Shown in pieces: positions 9,218 to 17,617 of a DNA stretch of 64,000 bases. A program made the position numbers and the translations under genes. The stretch spans positions 1-64,000 of the forward strand of contig JANNFX010000239.1 of NCBI GenBank assembly GCA_031380225.1. Reading direction: 5' to 3'. Under the pieces are notes generated by a model, which was not told the origin of the DNA, searched no databases, and worked only from the letters and a program-made list of their open reading frames with translations. Every line of letters begins with the position of its first letter. The stretch's first letter is position 1. Source of the stretch: JANNFX01 sp031380225. GTDB lineage: Bacteria; Pseudomonadota; Alphaproteobacteria; Rhizobiales; Hyphomicrobiaceae.

Positions 9218-10090
9218 ATGAAAAAACCACCGCCCCATAGAGGCTCAAAGCCTCAGAACCGTCCGCCAGAGCCTACGAGCGGTGCAGCTGTGACGTCTTC
9301 TGGCCAGCCCTCTGTGAATGCCGATACGCGCGCCAATGCCAACTCAAGCGCCCAATTGAGCGCTGGGTTAAAGCGGCTCATCAACGAAGACCCAAATGCG
9401 CCGCCGCGTGCCCGGGCCCGGCTTCGCAATTATTTTCTGGCCGGCATCATAACCGTTGGTCCGATCGCGGCGACCATCCTTTTGATCCGCTGGTTCATCT
9501 CGCTCGCCGATGCCTACATCAAACCGTTGGTGCCGTCGGCCTATTTGCCCGAAACGTACTTACCGTTCGCGATCCCCGGCATCGGCATTCTGTTCGGCAT
9601 CATCGGCCTGACAATGATCGGTTTTCTGGCGGCGAATTTGTTTGGAAAGTCGCTGATCGACTTTGGCGAGATGGTGCTCGACCGGATGCCGGTGGTGCGC
9701 AACATCTATCGCGCCTTGAAGCAGATTTTTGAATCCGCGGTATCAGTCGGTGGGCCACAAAAACCATTTCAGAAAGTCGGCCTGATCGAGTTTCCGTCAA
9801 AGGGATTGTGGTCGCTGGTGTTTGTCACCGGCGAAACGTCGGGCGAGATCGCCAGCGCTAAGCCCGGCGGGGAAACGGATCTGTTGTCGGTGTTCATGCC
9901 AACTGGTGTGGTGCCTCCGGCCGGCTTCATTTGCTTTGTCCCGCGCCGCGATGTGATCATTCTCGATATGAACGCCGAAGATGCCGCCAAAATTATTCTC
10001 TCGGCCGGGATGGTGACGCCGGACCATCAAGCGCGCTTGAAGCAACTCGCAGACAAAGCTGCGCGCACTGGCACCTCGGCTAAAATTTAA
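9218..10090 (+). CDS. DUF502 family inner-membrane protein
   Basis: A 290-aa protein with a disordered Pro/Ser/Asn-rich N-terminus (1-60), two membrane segments (about 72-94 and 116-139) and a C-terminal soluble domain. The blocks LRNYFLAGIITVGPIAAT, RMPVVRNIYRALKQI and MPTGVVPPAG are characteristic of DUF502 proteins, which are widespread and poorly characterised. It is convergent with the ABC permease gene, only 4 bases apart. The ATG at 9218 is the only good start; the ribosome-binding site is weak. Confidence 0.88.
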   Translation: MKKPPPHRGSKPQNRPPEPTSGAAVTSSGQPSVNADTRANANSSAQLSAGLKRLINEDPNAPPRARARLRNYFLAGIITVGPIAATILLIRWFISLADAYIKPLVPSAYLPETYLPFAIPGIGILFGIIGLTMIGFLAANLFGKSLIDFGEMVLDRMPVVRNIYRALKQIFESAVSVGGPQKPFQKVGLIEFPSKGLWSLVFVTGETSGEIASAKPGGETDLLSVFMPTGVVPPAGFICFVPRRDVIILDMNAEDAAKIILSAGMVTPDHQARLKQLADKAARTGTSAKI

Positions 10091-10094
10091 GACG

Positions 10095-10970
10095 TCACGC
10101 GGTCCGGTGGCGGCGCGGCATCATTTGCCAAACGATGCCGCCTTCGGGTCCAAAGAGCAGCGAGACCAGATATGCCAATCCGGCGGCGAGGATGATCGCG
10201 GGGCCAGACGGAGCGGCGGCGTGATAAGACGCCAGTAGTCCAACGATGCTGGCCATGATCGCCACAACAATCGATACGCCGAGCATGCCGTTCAGCGTTC
10301 TGGACCAGAAGCGCGCGGTGACGGCGGGCAGCATCATCATGCCAACCGCCAGCAAAGTGCCGAGCGCCTGAAATCCAGCGACCAAATTCAAAACGACCAG
10401 CGTTAGAAAGGTCAGATGTGCCGCGCTGCCGCTGCGGCTGACGATGCTCAAGAACTGCGGGTCAACGCATTCTGCAATAAGCGCGCGATAGATCACGGCC
10501 AGGAGCACCAGCGACAGCGTCGCGGCGCTGGCGAGGAAGTACAGTCCTGGGTCATCGAGGGCGAGAACTGTGCCGAACAACACGTGCAACAGATCGACAT
10601 TGGTGCCTTTCATGCTGACGATGAGCACGCCCAAGGCCAGTGAGATCAGATAGAATGCGGCCAAGCTGGCGTCTTCACGCAGCGCCGTAAACCGCGCCAC
10701 AAGTCCTGACATCAGCGCAACCGTCATGCCGGCGATCATGCCACCGATGGTCATCGGGATGAGCTGCAATCCGGCAATAAAAAAGCCTATCGCGGCGCCG
10801 GGAAGGATCGCGTGCGCCATGGCATCGCCAGCCAGGCTCATGCGGCGCAACATTAAGAACACGCCGACCGGCGCCGATCCGAACGACAGCGCCAAGCAGC
10901 CTGCCAAGGCACGGCGCATGAAGGCAAAGTCCACGAATGGCGACAGCAGCACGTCATAGAGCCACATCAT
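10095..10970 (-). CDS. Metal-type ABC transporter permease (ZnuB/MntB-like)
   Basis: A 291-aa membrane protein with eight or nine hydrophobic segments. The blocks GDAMAHAILPGAAIGFF and LLAVGMMMLPAVTARFW are typical of ABC-3 family permeases for zinc, manganese or iron. The ATG at 10970 overlaps the TGA of the ATPase gene (ATGA), indicating translational coupling. A longer frame to 11075 exists but would lie inside the ATPase gene. The metal cannot be decided from sequence; no periplasmic binding protein is adjacent. Confidence 0.9.
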   Translation of the reverse strand: MMWLYDVLLSPFVDFAFMRRALAGCLALSFGSAPVGVFLMLRRMSLAGDAMAHAILPGAAIGFFIAGLQLIPMTIGGMIAGMTVALMSGLVARFTALREDASLAAFYLISLALGVLIVSMKGTNVDLLHVLFGTVLALDDPGLYFLASAATLSLVLLAVIYRALIAECVDPQFLSIVSRSGSAAHLTFLTLVVLNLVAGFQALGTLLAVGMMMLPAVTARFWSRTLNGMLGVSIVVAIMASIVGLLASYHAAAPSGPAIILAAGLAYLVSLLFGPEGGIVWQMMPRRHRTA

Positions 10971-11731
10971 GTGCGGTGATCCCCGCACCAGGGTGCAGTG
11001 TCGTCCCAGCGTTCGGACATGGCGCGGGCCGCGGCCATGTTGAGAGGTGTGATGACGTCTAAGCTCTTGCCCCACGCCACGGCTTTGCGCGCCAGCAGCA
11101 AGGTGTTGGGGAAATGCGCTTTGATGAGATCGAAGTCATGCAGCACCGCGATCACTGTCCGTCCTTCGCGGTGCCAGCGATCGATGAGCTGCAACAGTCC
11201 GGTGGTGGTGTTGGTATCGATAGCGCTCAACGGCTCATCGAGCAGGATCAATGGGCTGTCTTGAACCAGCACGCGGGCGAATAATGCGCGCTGCAATTGT
11301 CCGCCCGAGAGTGTGCCGATGGTGCGCTGCTCGAAGCCGTCAAGCCCAACAGTTGAAATGGCGTTGGTGAGCGCCGCTTTGTTAGCGCCGTCAATGGCCC
11401 GCCATGCGCCGGTTTTACGCCATAATCCCATGCCGACAAAATCCTCGACCGAGACGGGAAACGCGCGATCGATTTCCGCCAACTGCGGCAGGTAGGCAAT
11501 GTCGCGTGTCTCGAGTCCGTTGAGATCGATGTGTCCAGCCAACGGCCGCATCAGGCCAGCGATGCCCTTGAGGAGCGTCGACTTCCCGCTGCCGTTTGGC
11601 CCGGCGACGGCGAGCAGGTCACCTTGCGCGACCGCGCCGTCAAGATGATGCACAGCCGGGTGGCCGTCATATCCCAGCGTGACGTGATGGAAGGCGATTG
11701 CCGGCGCTGCGTTCAGATTGGTCGCGAACAT
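10967..11731 (-). CDS. Metal-type ABC transporter ATP-binding protein
   Basis: A 254-aa ATPase with Walker A GPNGSGKST (about 44-52), ABC signature LSGGQLQRA (about 141-149), Walker B LILLDEPLSAID and the switch His in AVLHDFD. It is the energising subunit for the permease that follows with a 4-base overlap. I chose the ATG at 11731 (start MFATNL); an upstream extension would run into a region without family-like sequence. A possible 29-codon membrane peptide gene ends 4 bases before it. Confidence 0.92.
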   Translation of the reverse strand: MFATNLNAAPAIAFHHVTLGYDGHPAVHHLDGAVAQGDLLAVAGPNGSGKSTLLKGIAGLMRPLAGHIDLNGLETRDIAYLPQLAEIDRAFPVSVEDFVGMGLWRKTGAWRAIDGANKAALTNAISTVGLDGFEQRTIGTLSGGQLQRALFARVLVQDSPLILLDEPLSAIDTNTTTGLLQLIDRWHREGRTVIAVLHDFDLIKAHFPNTLLLARKAVAWGKSLDVITPLNMAAARAMSERWDDTAPWCGDHRT

Positions 11732-11735
11732 TGAA

Positions 11736-11825
11736 TTACCCCGCGATCGCAAGCAAAACGGCGAACCAGACCACGGCCGATAGCAGTGCGGCGATTGCAA
11801 GCCGGGCGGGTAATCCTGACGTCAA
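11736..11825 (-). CDS. Possible 29-aa single-membrane-segment peptide before the ABC genes
   Basis: A TTG at 11825, with GAGG 9 bases upstream, opens a frame of 29 codons ending in TAA 4 bases before the ATPase start. The peptide begins with a short polar stretch and then is one hydrophobic segment (about residues 8-28, LAIAALLSAVVWFAVLLAIAG) reaching the C-terminus. The spacing fits an operon member or a small transporter subunit. Start codon, size and lack of recognisable relatives leave it uncertain. Confidence 0.4.
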   Translation of the reverse strand: MTSGLPARLAIAALLSAVVWFAVLLAIAG

Positions 11826-11881
11826 CGCCGAAATCCTCAGAAGCGGGACTTACCGCATGACAGATAAGAGGCTAATATTCC

Positions 11882-11897
11882 GGATAATATAACATCC
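11882..11897 (-). promoter_or_regulatory. Possible Zur-like operator before the metal ABC operon
   Basis: An AT-rich imperfect palindrome, GGAT-8-ATCC with TATA at the centre, stands out from GC-rich surroundings 57 bases before the small ORF. TTATA/TATAA half-sites are typical of alphaproteobacterial Zur boxes, and the operon encodes a zinc-type transporter. Only 12 of 16 positions are symmetric, so this is a guess by context. Confidence 0.28.
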
Positions 11898-12093
11898 AAG
11901 CGTGCAGTTTGAAAGTGCTGAGCCGCCGCATTCGTCGATTCACCACCGGCAAACCGCAGAATCTGGCGAATGAATGGATCCTGAAAAAACCGTTCAGAAA
12001 CAGTTCAAAGACTGACGGGTAAGGTCACCACATGATGAAACGGTGATGGGCCTTAACCAACAGGCCCACACCTCCACAGGTAGGAAAAAAACA

Positions 12094-12435
12094 ATGACGA
12101 CGATTTTGACCAAGACGCTTTTGACCGCCGGCTTGGTTCTAGCGACAGCGACTGCTGCCTTAGCTCATTCAAATGAAGCCCGCCAAGCTGAGCAGGCCTA
12201 CGCGATCGAAGAAGGCCGCCAGGATGGCTCGATCACATGGCGCGAAGGACGCGCACTGCGCAAGGATCAGCGCGAGATCGCCCGCGTAAAGGATGCCCTC
12301 GAAGCCGATGGCCGCCTGTCACGCGATGACAAGCGCGTCTTGTATCAGTTGCAGGATCAGACGGAAGCCCGCATCGACACCGAAGCAAGCGACAGCTGGT
12401 ATCGTCCCCGATGGCTGCCGCGCTTCGGCCGCTAA
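12094..12435 (+). CDS. Small exported protein, unknown function (113 aa)
   Basis: Starts MTTILTKTLLTAGLVLATA and has a clear signal peptide with a likely cleavage after ALA (about residue 23). The mature part is helical and highly charged (EARQAEQAY, EGRQDGSITWREGRALRKDQ, DGRLSRDDKRVLYQLQD). It resembles the small periplasmic helical proteins annotated only as hypothetical in alphaproteobacteria. The ATG at 12094 follows AGGTAGGAAAA; an upstream in-frame start at 12043 would bury the signal peptide. A strong terminator follows. Confidence 0.8.
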   Translation: MTTILTKTLLTAGLVLATATAALAHSNEARQAEQAYAIEEGRQDGSITWREGRALRKDQREIARVKDALEADGRLSRDDKRVLYQLQDQTEARIDTEASDSWYRPRWLPRFGR

Positions 12436-12498
12436 GTAATCGGTCTCGTGTCTGCACTGACAGACACGCACGTGCCTTCGCTTTCTCCCAGACTTTAA

Positions 12499-12529
12499 GG
12501 GCCGCTTGCAACAGCGGCCCTCTTTTTTT
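12499..12529 (+). terminator. Rho-independent terminator
   Basis: Perfect 8-bp stem GGGCCGCT/AGCGGCCC with a 6-base loop and a run of seven T. It ends the transcript of the small exported protein; rfbC is convergent and ends 20 bases later. Confidence 0.92.
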
Positions 12530-12548
12530 GAGAGGCGCGCGGTCTGGC

Positions 12549-13100
12549 TCAGAAAATCGGTTCAAGTTCGGCGAGCCGCGGCAGCTTCAAATCTTTGTCC
12601 GACAAGATGGCCGCCGTGCCGCCAAGCTGCCAATCGATGCCAAGCGCTGGGTCGTTCCAAATGATTCCGCCCTCGGTGGCCGGCGCATAGACATCAGTGA
12701 CCTTGTAAGTCACCTCCGAATTGTCTTCGAGCGTGACGTAGCCGTGCGCAAACCCGGGCGGCACCCAAATCTGCTCGCCGCCAGCCGCAGTTAAGATGGC
12801 CGAGACATACCGGCCGTAAGAGGGTGACGCGCGCCGCAGGTCGACAGCGATATCGAGAATGGAACCGCGCGCGACCCGGACCAGCTTGCCCTGTGCGTGC
12901 GGAAGCTTCTGGAAATGCAAGCCGCGGACCGTGCCTTTTTTTAGCGACAGCGCGTGATTGTCCTGGACGAAACGCGCGGCGATGCCATTGGCTGCGAACG
13001 CGGTTTCCTTCCACGTTTCACTGAAATGCCCGCGCTCATCGCGAAAAATTCGCGGTGTGATCAGAACCACATCGGCATTGGCGAGCTTTTGGAACTGCAT
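12549..13100 (-). CDS. rfbC: dTDP-4-dehydrorhamnose 3,5-epimerase RfbC
   Basis: Cupin-fold epimerase of dTDP-L-rhamnose synthesis, supplying surface polysaccharide. Visible family blocks are FRDERGHFSETW (about 19-30), RGLHFQ with the catalytic His (about 58-63) and WVPPGFAHGYVTL. The 183 aa match the family. TAA of pssA is followed immediately by GTG-ATG; I chose the ATG at 13100, with the GTG at 13103 equally possible. The other rhamnose genes (rfbA, B, D) are not in the window. Confidence 0.93.
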   Translation of the reverse strand: MQFQKLANADVVLITPRIFRDERGHFSETWKETAFAANGIAARFVQDNHALSLKKGTVRGLHFQKLPHAQGKLVRVARGSILDIAVDLRRASPSYGRYVSAILTAAGGEQIWVPPGFAHGYVTLEDNSEVTYKVTDVYAPATEGGIIWNDPALGIDWQLGGTAAILSDKDLKLPRLAELEPIF

Positions 13101-13103
13101 CAC

Positions 13104-14078
13104 TTAACGTTTCGGATCGCCAGGTTTGAAGCCAATAATTTGCGCACTGTCAGAACCAGACGGCGTTGCAGTGGGCGGCGCAGTTGGTGTTGGAGACACT
13201 GTTGGCACTGTAAACACCGGCGATGAAACTGATGGCTCCGGACTAGGCACAGTCGAAGCCGTTGCCACTTGCTTCTCGCCGTTGTTTTCGAGGTGACTAT
13301 AGCGCGACTGGCTTAACGGGATCATCCCTATATATGCGACGGTTCCAAGTAGCAGCGTTTCATACGGGTAGGTCACAAGGCAGGCGACCGCGGCGATGCC
13401 GAGCACGAACAACGGCAGCACCCACTCACGGCCAATGCGCTCGCCGATCAGCTTGCCCGAATACGTTGGCAGTGTTGACACCATCAGCGACGCGACGAGC
13501 ATCGTATAGAGCACCATCACGTACAGCGTGATGCGGTTGCCACGCAGATCGAAGCCGACGTGCTCTAGATAAATTGGCAGCAAAAGAATGATGGCAGCCG
13601 CCGGTGTTGGGACGCCTGTGAAATAGTTCGACTGCCACTTCGGCTTTTCTTCGTCTGAGGCAACGTTGAAGCGCGCTAAGCGCAAAGCGGATGCGAGCGC
13701 AAACAACAGCGCTGCAATCCAACCGAAGCTCTTGATATCGCCAAAGCCCCAAGTGAACATCAAAATCGCCGGCGCGACGCCGAAATTCACAAAGTCAGCA
13801 AGACTGTCGAGTTCGGCACCAAATCGTGACGATGCTTTCAGATAGCGCGCGACGCGGCCATCGACCCCGTCAAGCATGGCGGCCAAGACAATTCCGCCAA
13901 GTGCCAGTTCCCAACGGCCATCAATCGACATGCGAATTGATGTCAAACCCCAGCACAAGCCAATCAAGGTGACAAAGTTTGGCACCATCATGCGCACCGG
14001 AATGCGCTCGTGGTTGAACATCCGGCGGCGGCGGCGGCGGCCGGTTTCTTCTTCAAGTTCACGAACAATTGGGTCCAT
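13104..14078 (-). CDS. pssA: CDP-diacylglycerol-serine O-phosphatidyltransferase PssA
   Basis: Integral membrane enzyme making phosphatidylserine. The CDP-alcohol phosphotransferase motif is complete: D70, D73-G74, A77-R78, G87, D91 and D95. About seven membrane segments precede a Pro/Thr/Ser-rich C-terminal tail (about 280-324), which is longer than in many relatives. An Arg-rich stretch (residues 14-19) lies before the first membrane segment. Psd, the next enzyme to phosphatidylethanolamine, is encoded directly upstream on the same strand, 115 bases away. Confidence 0.95.
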   Translation of the reverse strand: MDPIVRELEEETGRRRRRRMFNHERIPVRMMVPNFVTLIGLCWGLTSIRMSIDGRWELALGGIVLAAMLDGVDGRVARYLKASSRFGAELDSLADFVNFGVAPAILMFTWGFGDIKSFGWIAALLFALASALRLARFNVASDEEKPKWQSNYFTGVPTPAAAIILLLPIYLEHVGFDLRGNRITLYVMVLYTMLVASLMVSTLPTYSGKLIGERIGREWVLPLFVLGIAAVACLVTYPYETLLLGTVAYIGMIPLSQSRYSHLENNGEKQVATASTVPSPEPSVSSPVFTVPTVSPTPTAPPTATPSGSDSAQIIGFKPGDPKR

Positions 14079-14091
14079 AGCTGGCCCTCCT

Positions 14092-14180
14092 GTGTCTGCC
14101 GCGCAGCGGCCGGTCTGAATGTGCCGCGGAGCGGCGGACTGTGCCTGCCGCTTCGCGGCCGTGTGTGTTTGCCGACGTGG
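14092..14180. repeat. Run of four short GCCGC-type hairpin repeats between psd and pssA
   Basis: About four units of 22-25 bases occur in a row, each with a small palindrome of the type GCCGC-n-GCGGC (CGCAGCG, CGGAGCG, CTTCGCG, then a degenerate GACGTGGGC). They fill the psd-pssA spacer and could form successive RNA stems in the shared transcript. Confidence 0.5.
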
Positions 14181-14193
14181 GCGGTCGTGGTGC

Positions 14194-14907
14194 TTAGACG
14201 CGGCGCGCGTCGCGCTCGCCTTCGTCCGACTTCAAGTCGGCCAATATGGTTTCACCAGCGATCGCCAATTGTCCAACAGCAACCAGCGGTGTGCGGCCAG
14301 GTGGCAAATACGTATCGACGCGCGAGCCGAACCGGATCAGTCCAAACCGCTGTCCGGCGCCGACACTATCACCTTCGCGCGAGAACGTAACGATGCGCCG
14401 TGCGATCAGACCGGCGATTTGCACAACTCCGATGTCCATGCCGCCGGTGGTTTGGATGACCAGCGCGCGGCGTTCATTGTCTTCGCTGGCTTTATCGAGG
14501 GCGGCATTGAGGAAGGCGCCTGGAATATAGACTGAGCGGATGATTTTTCCGGCCACCGGAGCACGATTGATGTGCACATCGAGCACCGACAGGAATACCG
14601 AGACGCGGACGCGCTCCGTGTCTCCAAGTCCAAGTTCGGCGGGTGGCTTGACCTTTTCAATCAGTGACACGCGGCCGTCAGCGGGCGACAAAATCAAACC
14701 ATCACGCATCGGTGTGACGCGATCGGGGTCGCGGAAGAAATAGGCCACGTAGAGCGTGGCGAGAGCCGCGAGCCAACCGAGCGGGGGCCACAGCCAAAAC
14801 AGTGCCAGCGTTGCCAGCGCGCCGATGGCAACAAACTTGTGGCCGTCGGCATGAACCGGTGCGAAGCCGTCCAGGATGGTGTCGAGCAGGCTGTTGTTTT
14901 GCGACAA
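14194..14907 (-). CDS. psd: Phosphatidylserine decarboxylase proenzyme Psd
   Basis: Self-cleaving pyruvoyl enzyme producing phosphatidylethanolamine. Its 237 aa and the sequence [10 protein letters not shown] identify the short (type II-like) family; cleavage would fall between G194 and S195, making Ser195 the pyruvoyl group. Two hydrophobic stretches near the N-terminus (about 23-55) anchor it. The start is TTG at 14907 with GAGG 8 bases upstream. It is followed by pssA, the preceding pathway step, on the same strand. Confidence 0.94.
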   Translation of the reverse strand: MSQNNSLLDTILDGFAPVHADGHKFVAIGALATLALFWLWPPLGWLAALATLYVAYFFRDPDRVTPMRDGLILSPADGRVSLIEKVKPPAELGLGDTERVRVSVFLSVLDVHINRAPVAGKIIRSVYIPGAFLNAALDKASEDNERRALVIQTTGGMDIGVVQIAGLIARRIVTFSREGDSVGAGQRFGLIRFGSRVDTYLPPGRTPLVAVGQLAIAGETILADLKSDEGERDARRV

Positions 14908-15020
14908 AGCAATGTCCTCAGGCAGTTAGCAATAGGCAGCTGGCAGTAGGCAAAAAGCCAACGGAAAAGCAACGCGGCCTACTGGCCATTGCCCATCGCC
15001 GGATGCTCGCCGCCCTCAAT

Positions 15021-16517
15021 TTACAATGGAACGCCAACGAACCGGGTGTCGCCCTTCGAATCTTCAACCAGCAAAATGATGGTCTTTGCGCCAGTTTTTT
15101 GAAGCTTCTCAATCACGGCCTTAAGCCCGTCCGTGGTTGATATTTCTTCCTGCTGCGCTTCGAGGATGACGTCGCCGACGCGTAGGGTCTTGGTCGCGGC
15201 CGGGCTTTCCTGATCGATATCGGTAACAATCAACCCCTTCATTTTGTCGTCAAATCCAAACTGTTTACGCAGCTCATCGGTGAGCGGCATCACTTTGAGG
15301 CCGAGGACAGCTGTCGACGGATCTGGCTTCGGCTCTTCCTTCTTGTCTTTCTTTTCGCCGTTGAGCGTGATCTTTTCATCGTCATCTTCGAGCTGGCCGA
15401 CCGCGACCTTGATGGTCTTCTTTTCGCGGTGACGCATGATTTCCACTTCGACATCGCGGCCGATCGGCGCCATGGCGACGAGCTTCGGCAGACCGCGCAT
15501 GGTGGTCACGTCCTTGCCATCGAATTTCAAGATCACGTCGCCCGACTCGATGCCGGCTTTGGCAGCGGGACTGTCTGGCGTCACACCGGCAACAAGTGCA
15601 CCAATATTCTCCGGCACGCCGAAGTTCTCAGCAATGTCTTCACCAAGCGTTTGAATTTTTACGCCAAGCCAGCCGCGGCGGACTTCGCCGAACTCTTTGA
15701 TCTGGGCGATGATGTTGGTGATGGTATCCGATGGAACCGCAAAGCCGATGCCAATTGAGCCGCCAGTTGGCGAGATGATGGCCGTATTGATGCCAATGAC
15801 TTCGCCCTCCATGTTGAACAATGGCCCGCCCGAATTTCCTTTATTAATTGCCGCGTCGGTCTGCAGGAAATCGTCATAAGGGCCGGAGTTGATATCGCGT
15901 TGCTTGGCTGAGATGATACCGGCCGTCACAGTGCCGCCTAGGCCAAACGGGTTGCCAATTGCCATCACCCAGTCGCCGACTTTCATCGTTGCCGACGAGC
16001 CGAACTTGATGTCGGGCAGCGGCTTGGTTGGTGTGACTTTCAGAAGCGCGACGTCAGCCTTGCTGTCGCGGCCGATGACTTTGTCAACTTTGAGCTTCGA
16101 GCCGTCGTGGAAGTTGATGACGATTTCATCGGCACCGTCGATGACGTGATTGTTGGTAACGACCAGCCCTTCCTTGCCGTCAATCACAAACCCTGAACCA
16201 AGCGACGAGACCTTGCGGTCGGCTGCCGGTGGGCGTCCGTTGCCGCCACCGCCTTTGCGATTGAAAAAGTCTTCGAAGAATTCGTCAAACGGCGAACCTT
16301 TGGGAACTTTCGGCAGCGGCACGCCCTCGGGCGCTTTTGCGACCTGGGTCGTTGAAATATTGACGACGGTATCGATCAGCCGGTCGGCGAGGGGCGCTAA
16401 AGTTTCGGGGCCACGTTGGGCCAAAGCTGGCGACACCAGAAACGCTGGCACCGCGAGGAGTACTGCTGTCGCAGCGCGTTGAACGCGGCGAAATTGAAGA
16501 GCAGTCTGACCCGTCAT
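15021..16517 (-). CDS. degP: Do-family periplasmic serine protease DegP/HtrA
   Basis: A 498-aa exported protease and chaperone. The signal peptide ends near ALA (about 33). The catalytic triad is intact: H124 (TNNHVIDGAD), D155 (SKADVALLK) and S229 (GNSGGPLFN). Two PDZ domains follow (about 280-370 and 405-495). A Gly-rich loop lies at about 88-95. The ATG at 16517 has AAAGGACC upstream. It is the last gene of the hflK-hflC-degP run on this strand, a common order, and cooperates in membrane and periplasmic quality control. Confidence 0.96.
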   Translation of the reverse strand: MTGQTALQFRRVQRAATAVLLAVPAFLVSPALAQRGPETLAPLADRLIDTVVNISTTQVAKAPEGVPLPKVPKGSPFDEFFEDFFNRKGGGGNGRPPAADRKVSSLGSGFVIDGKEGLVVTNNHVIDGADEIVINFHDGSKLKVDKVIGRDSKADVALLKVTPTKPLPDIKFGSSATMKVGDWVMAIGNPFGLGGTVTAGIISAKQRDINSGPYDDFLQTDAAINKGNSGGPLFNMEGEVIGINTAIISPTGGSIGIGFAVPSDTITNIIAQIKEFGEVRRGWLGVKIQTLGEDIAENFGVPENIGALVAGVTPDSPAAKAGIESGDVILKFDGKDVTTMRGLPKLVAMAPIGRDVEVEIMRHREKKTIKVAVGQLEDDDEKITLNGEKKDKKEEPKPDPSTAVLGLKVMPLTDELRKQFGFDDKMKGLIVTDIDQESPAATKTLRVGDVILEAQQEEISTTDGLKAVIEKLQKTGAKTIILLVEDSKGDTRFVGVPL

Positions 16518-16666
16518 TGGTTGGTCCTTTGAGCAAAAGCGTCAAACTGACAAAACCACAGGCCCGGCAAAAGGGAAAGGCTCGCGCAAGCCCGATTGTG
16601 TCACCCATGTGATCGTTTGGCGGCGATTGGGCGAAGCGCCGCAGCCGGTTCGAGGCAACAACCTAT

Positions 16667-16695
16667 TTGGGGTCAGCCTGCCGGTCTGAACCCAA
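16667..16695. repeat. Hairpin related to the GGGGTC palindrome
   Basis: TTGGGGTCAG (16667-16676) pairs with CTGAACCCAA (16686-16695) with one mismatch and a 9-base loop. It lies just beyond the hflC stop and could mark the end of hflKC transcription before degP. The core is similar to the arms of the element at 9049-9114. Confidence 0.55.
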
Positions 16696-16712
16696 GCAAA
16701 ACGTCAAATTCC

Positions 16713-17615
16713 TCACGGCTTCGGCGTTGGCGTGAAGCCGGCGTTGGGGTCTTTGAAGTACTTGAAGAAGTCGGTGTCAGGGGTGATCACCATCCGGGTT
16801 TCACCAGAGCCGGATTTCAACCCCTTCTCATAGGCTTGCATTGAGCGGTAGAATTCGAAAAAGCCTTCATCGCGGTTATAGGCATCGGCAAAAATCCGGT
16901 TGCGTTCAGAGTCGCCTTCACCACGAGTTTTTTCTGCATCCCTGGAGGCCTCTGCCTTGAGGACTGTCACCCGCCGGTCAGCATCTGCTTTGATCTTCCG
17001 TGATTGCTCTTCGCCTTCGCCACGGAACTGCGCGGCTTCCTGTTGCCGCTCTGTTTGCATGCGCTTGTAGATGGCTTCCGAAATCGATGGCGGCAGGTCG
17101 GCTCGCATGATGCGCACGTCAACGATCTCCACACCCAGTAAGTGCGCGTCGATATTCACCCTGCGCATAATTTCTTGCATCAACTCGCGGCGCTTGTCGC
17201 GAACAACCTGTTCAATGGTCGCGGAACCGAGCACAAGGCCCATAGTGGACTCAAGCATTCTAATCAGCTGAGTGCGGGCACCATTGACGGTAAGGAACTT
17301 TTGATAAAACTTCAGCGGATCAGTAATTCGGTAACGCATAAAGCTATCGACCACGAGTTGCTTTTTATCGGCAACGGTAACTGTTTGCGGATCGGTGTCG
17401 ATGTCGAGGATGCGCTTGTCAAAAACTTCGACAGTTTCGACGAACGGAATCTTCCAATACAAACCCGCCTTTGTGATCGGCGCATCGCGCGCGGTCGGGT
17501 CGCCGAAGCGCAGCACAAGTGCTTGTTCGTTCTGGTGAACGATGAAATACGAGCTGTAAAGTACGACTGCACCGAATAGCAGCATGACCAGCATAAAAGA
17601 GAGAAAGTAGCGCAT
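16713..17615 (-). CDS. hflC: Protease modulator HflC
   Basis: A 300-aa SPFH/prohibitin-domain protein with one N-terminal membrane segment (about 3-25) and a periplasmic band-7 domain (VHQNEQALVLRFGDP, then IEQVVRDKRRELM). A long charged coiled coil is at about 185-245. With HflK it forms the large complex that surrounds and modulates FtsH. The start lies 3 bases after the hflK stop, so translation is coupled. The C-terminus ends in a Pro/Thr tail. Confidence 0.96.
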   Translation of the reverse strand: MRYFLSFMLVMLLFGAVVLYSSYFIVHQNEQALVLRFGDPTARDAPITKAGLYWKIPFVETVEVFDKRILDIDTDPQTVTVADKKQLVVDSFMRYRITDPLKFYQKFLTVNGARTQLIRMLESTMGLVLGSATIEQVVRDKRRELMQEIMRRVNIDAHLLGVEIVDVRIMRADLPPSISEAIYKRMQTERQQEAAQFRGEGEEQSRKIKADADRRVTVLKAEASRDAEKTRGEGDSERNRIFADAYNRDEGFFEFYRSMQAYEKGLKSGSGETRMVITPDTDFFKYFKDPNAGFTPTPKP

Positions 17616-17617
17616 GA

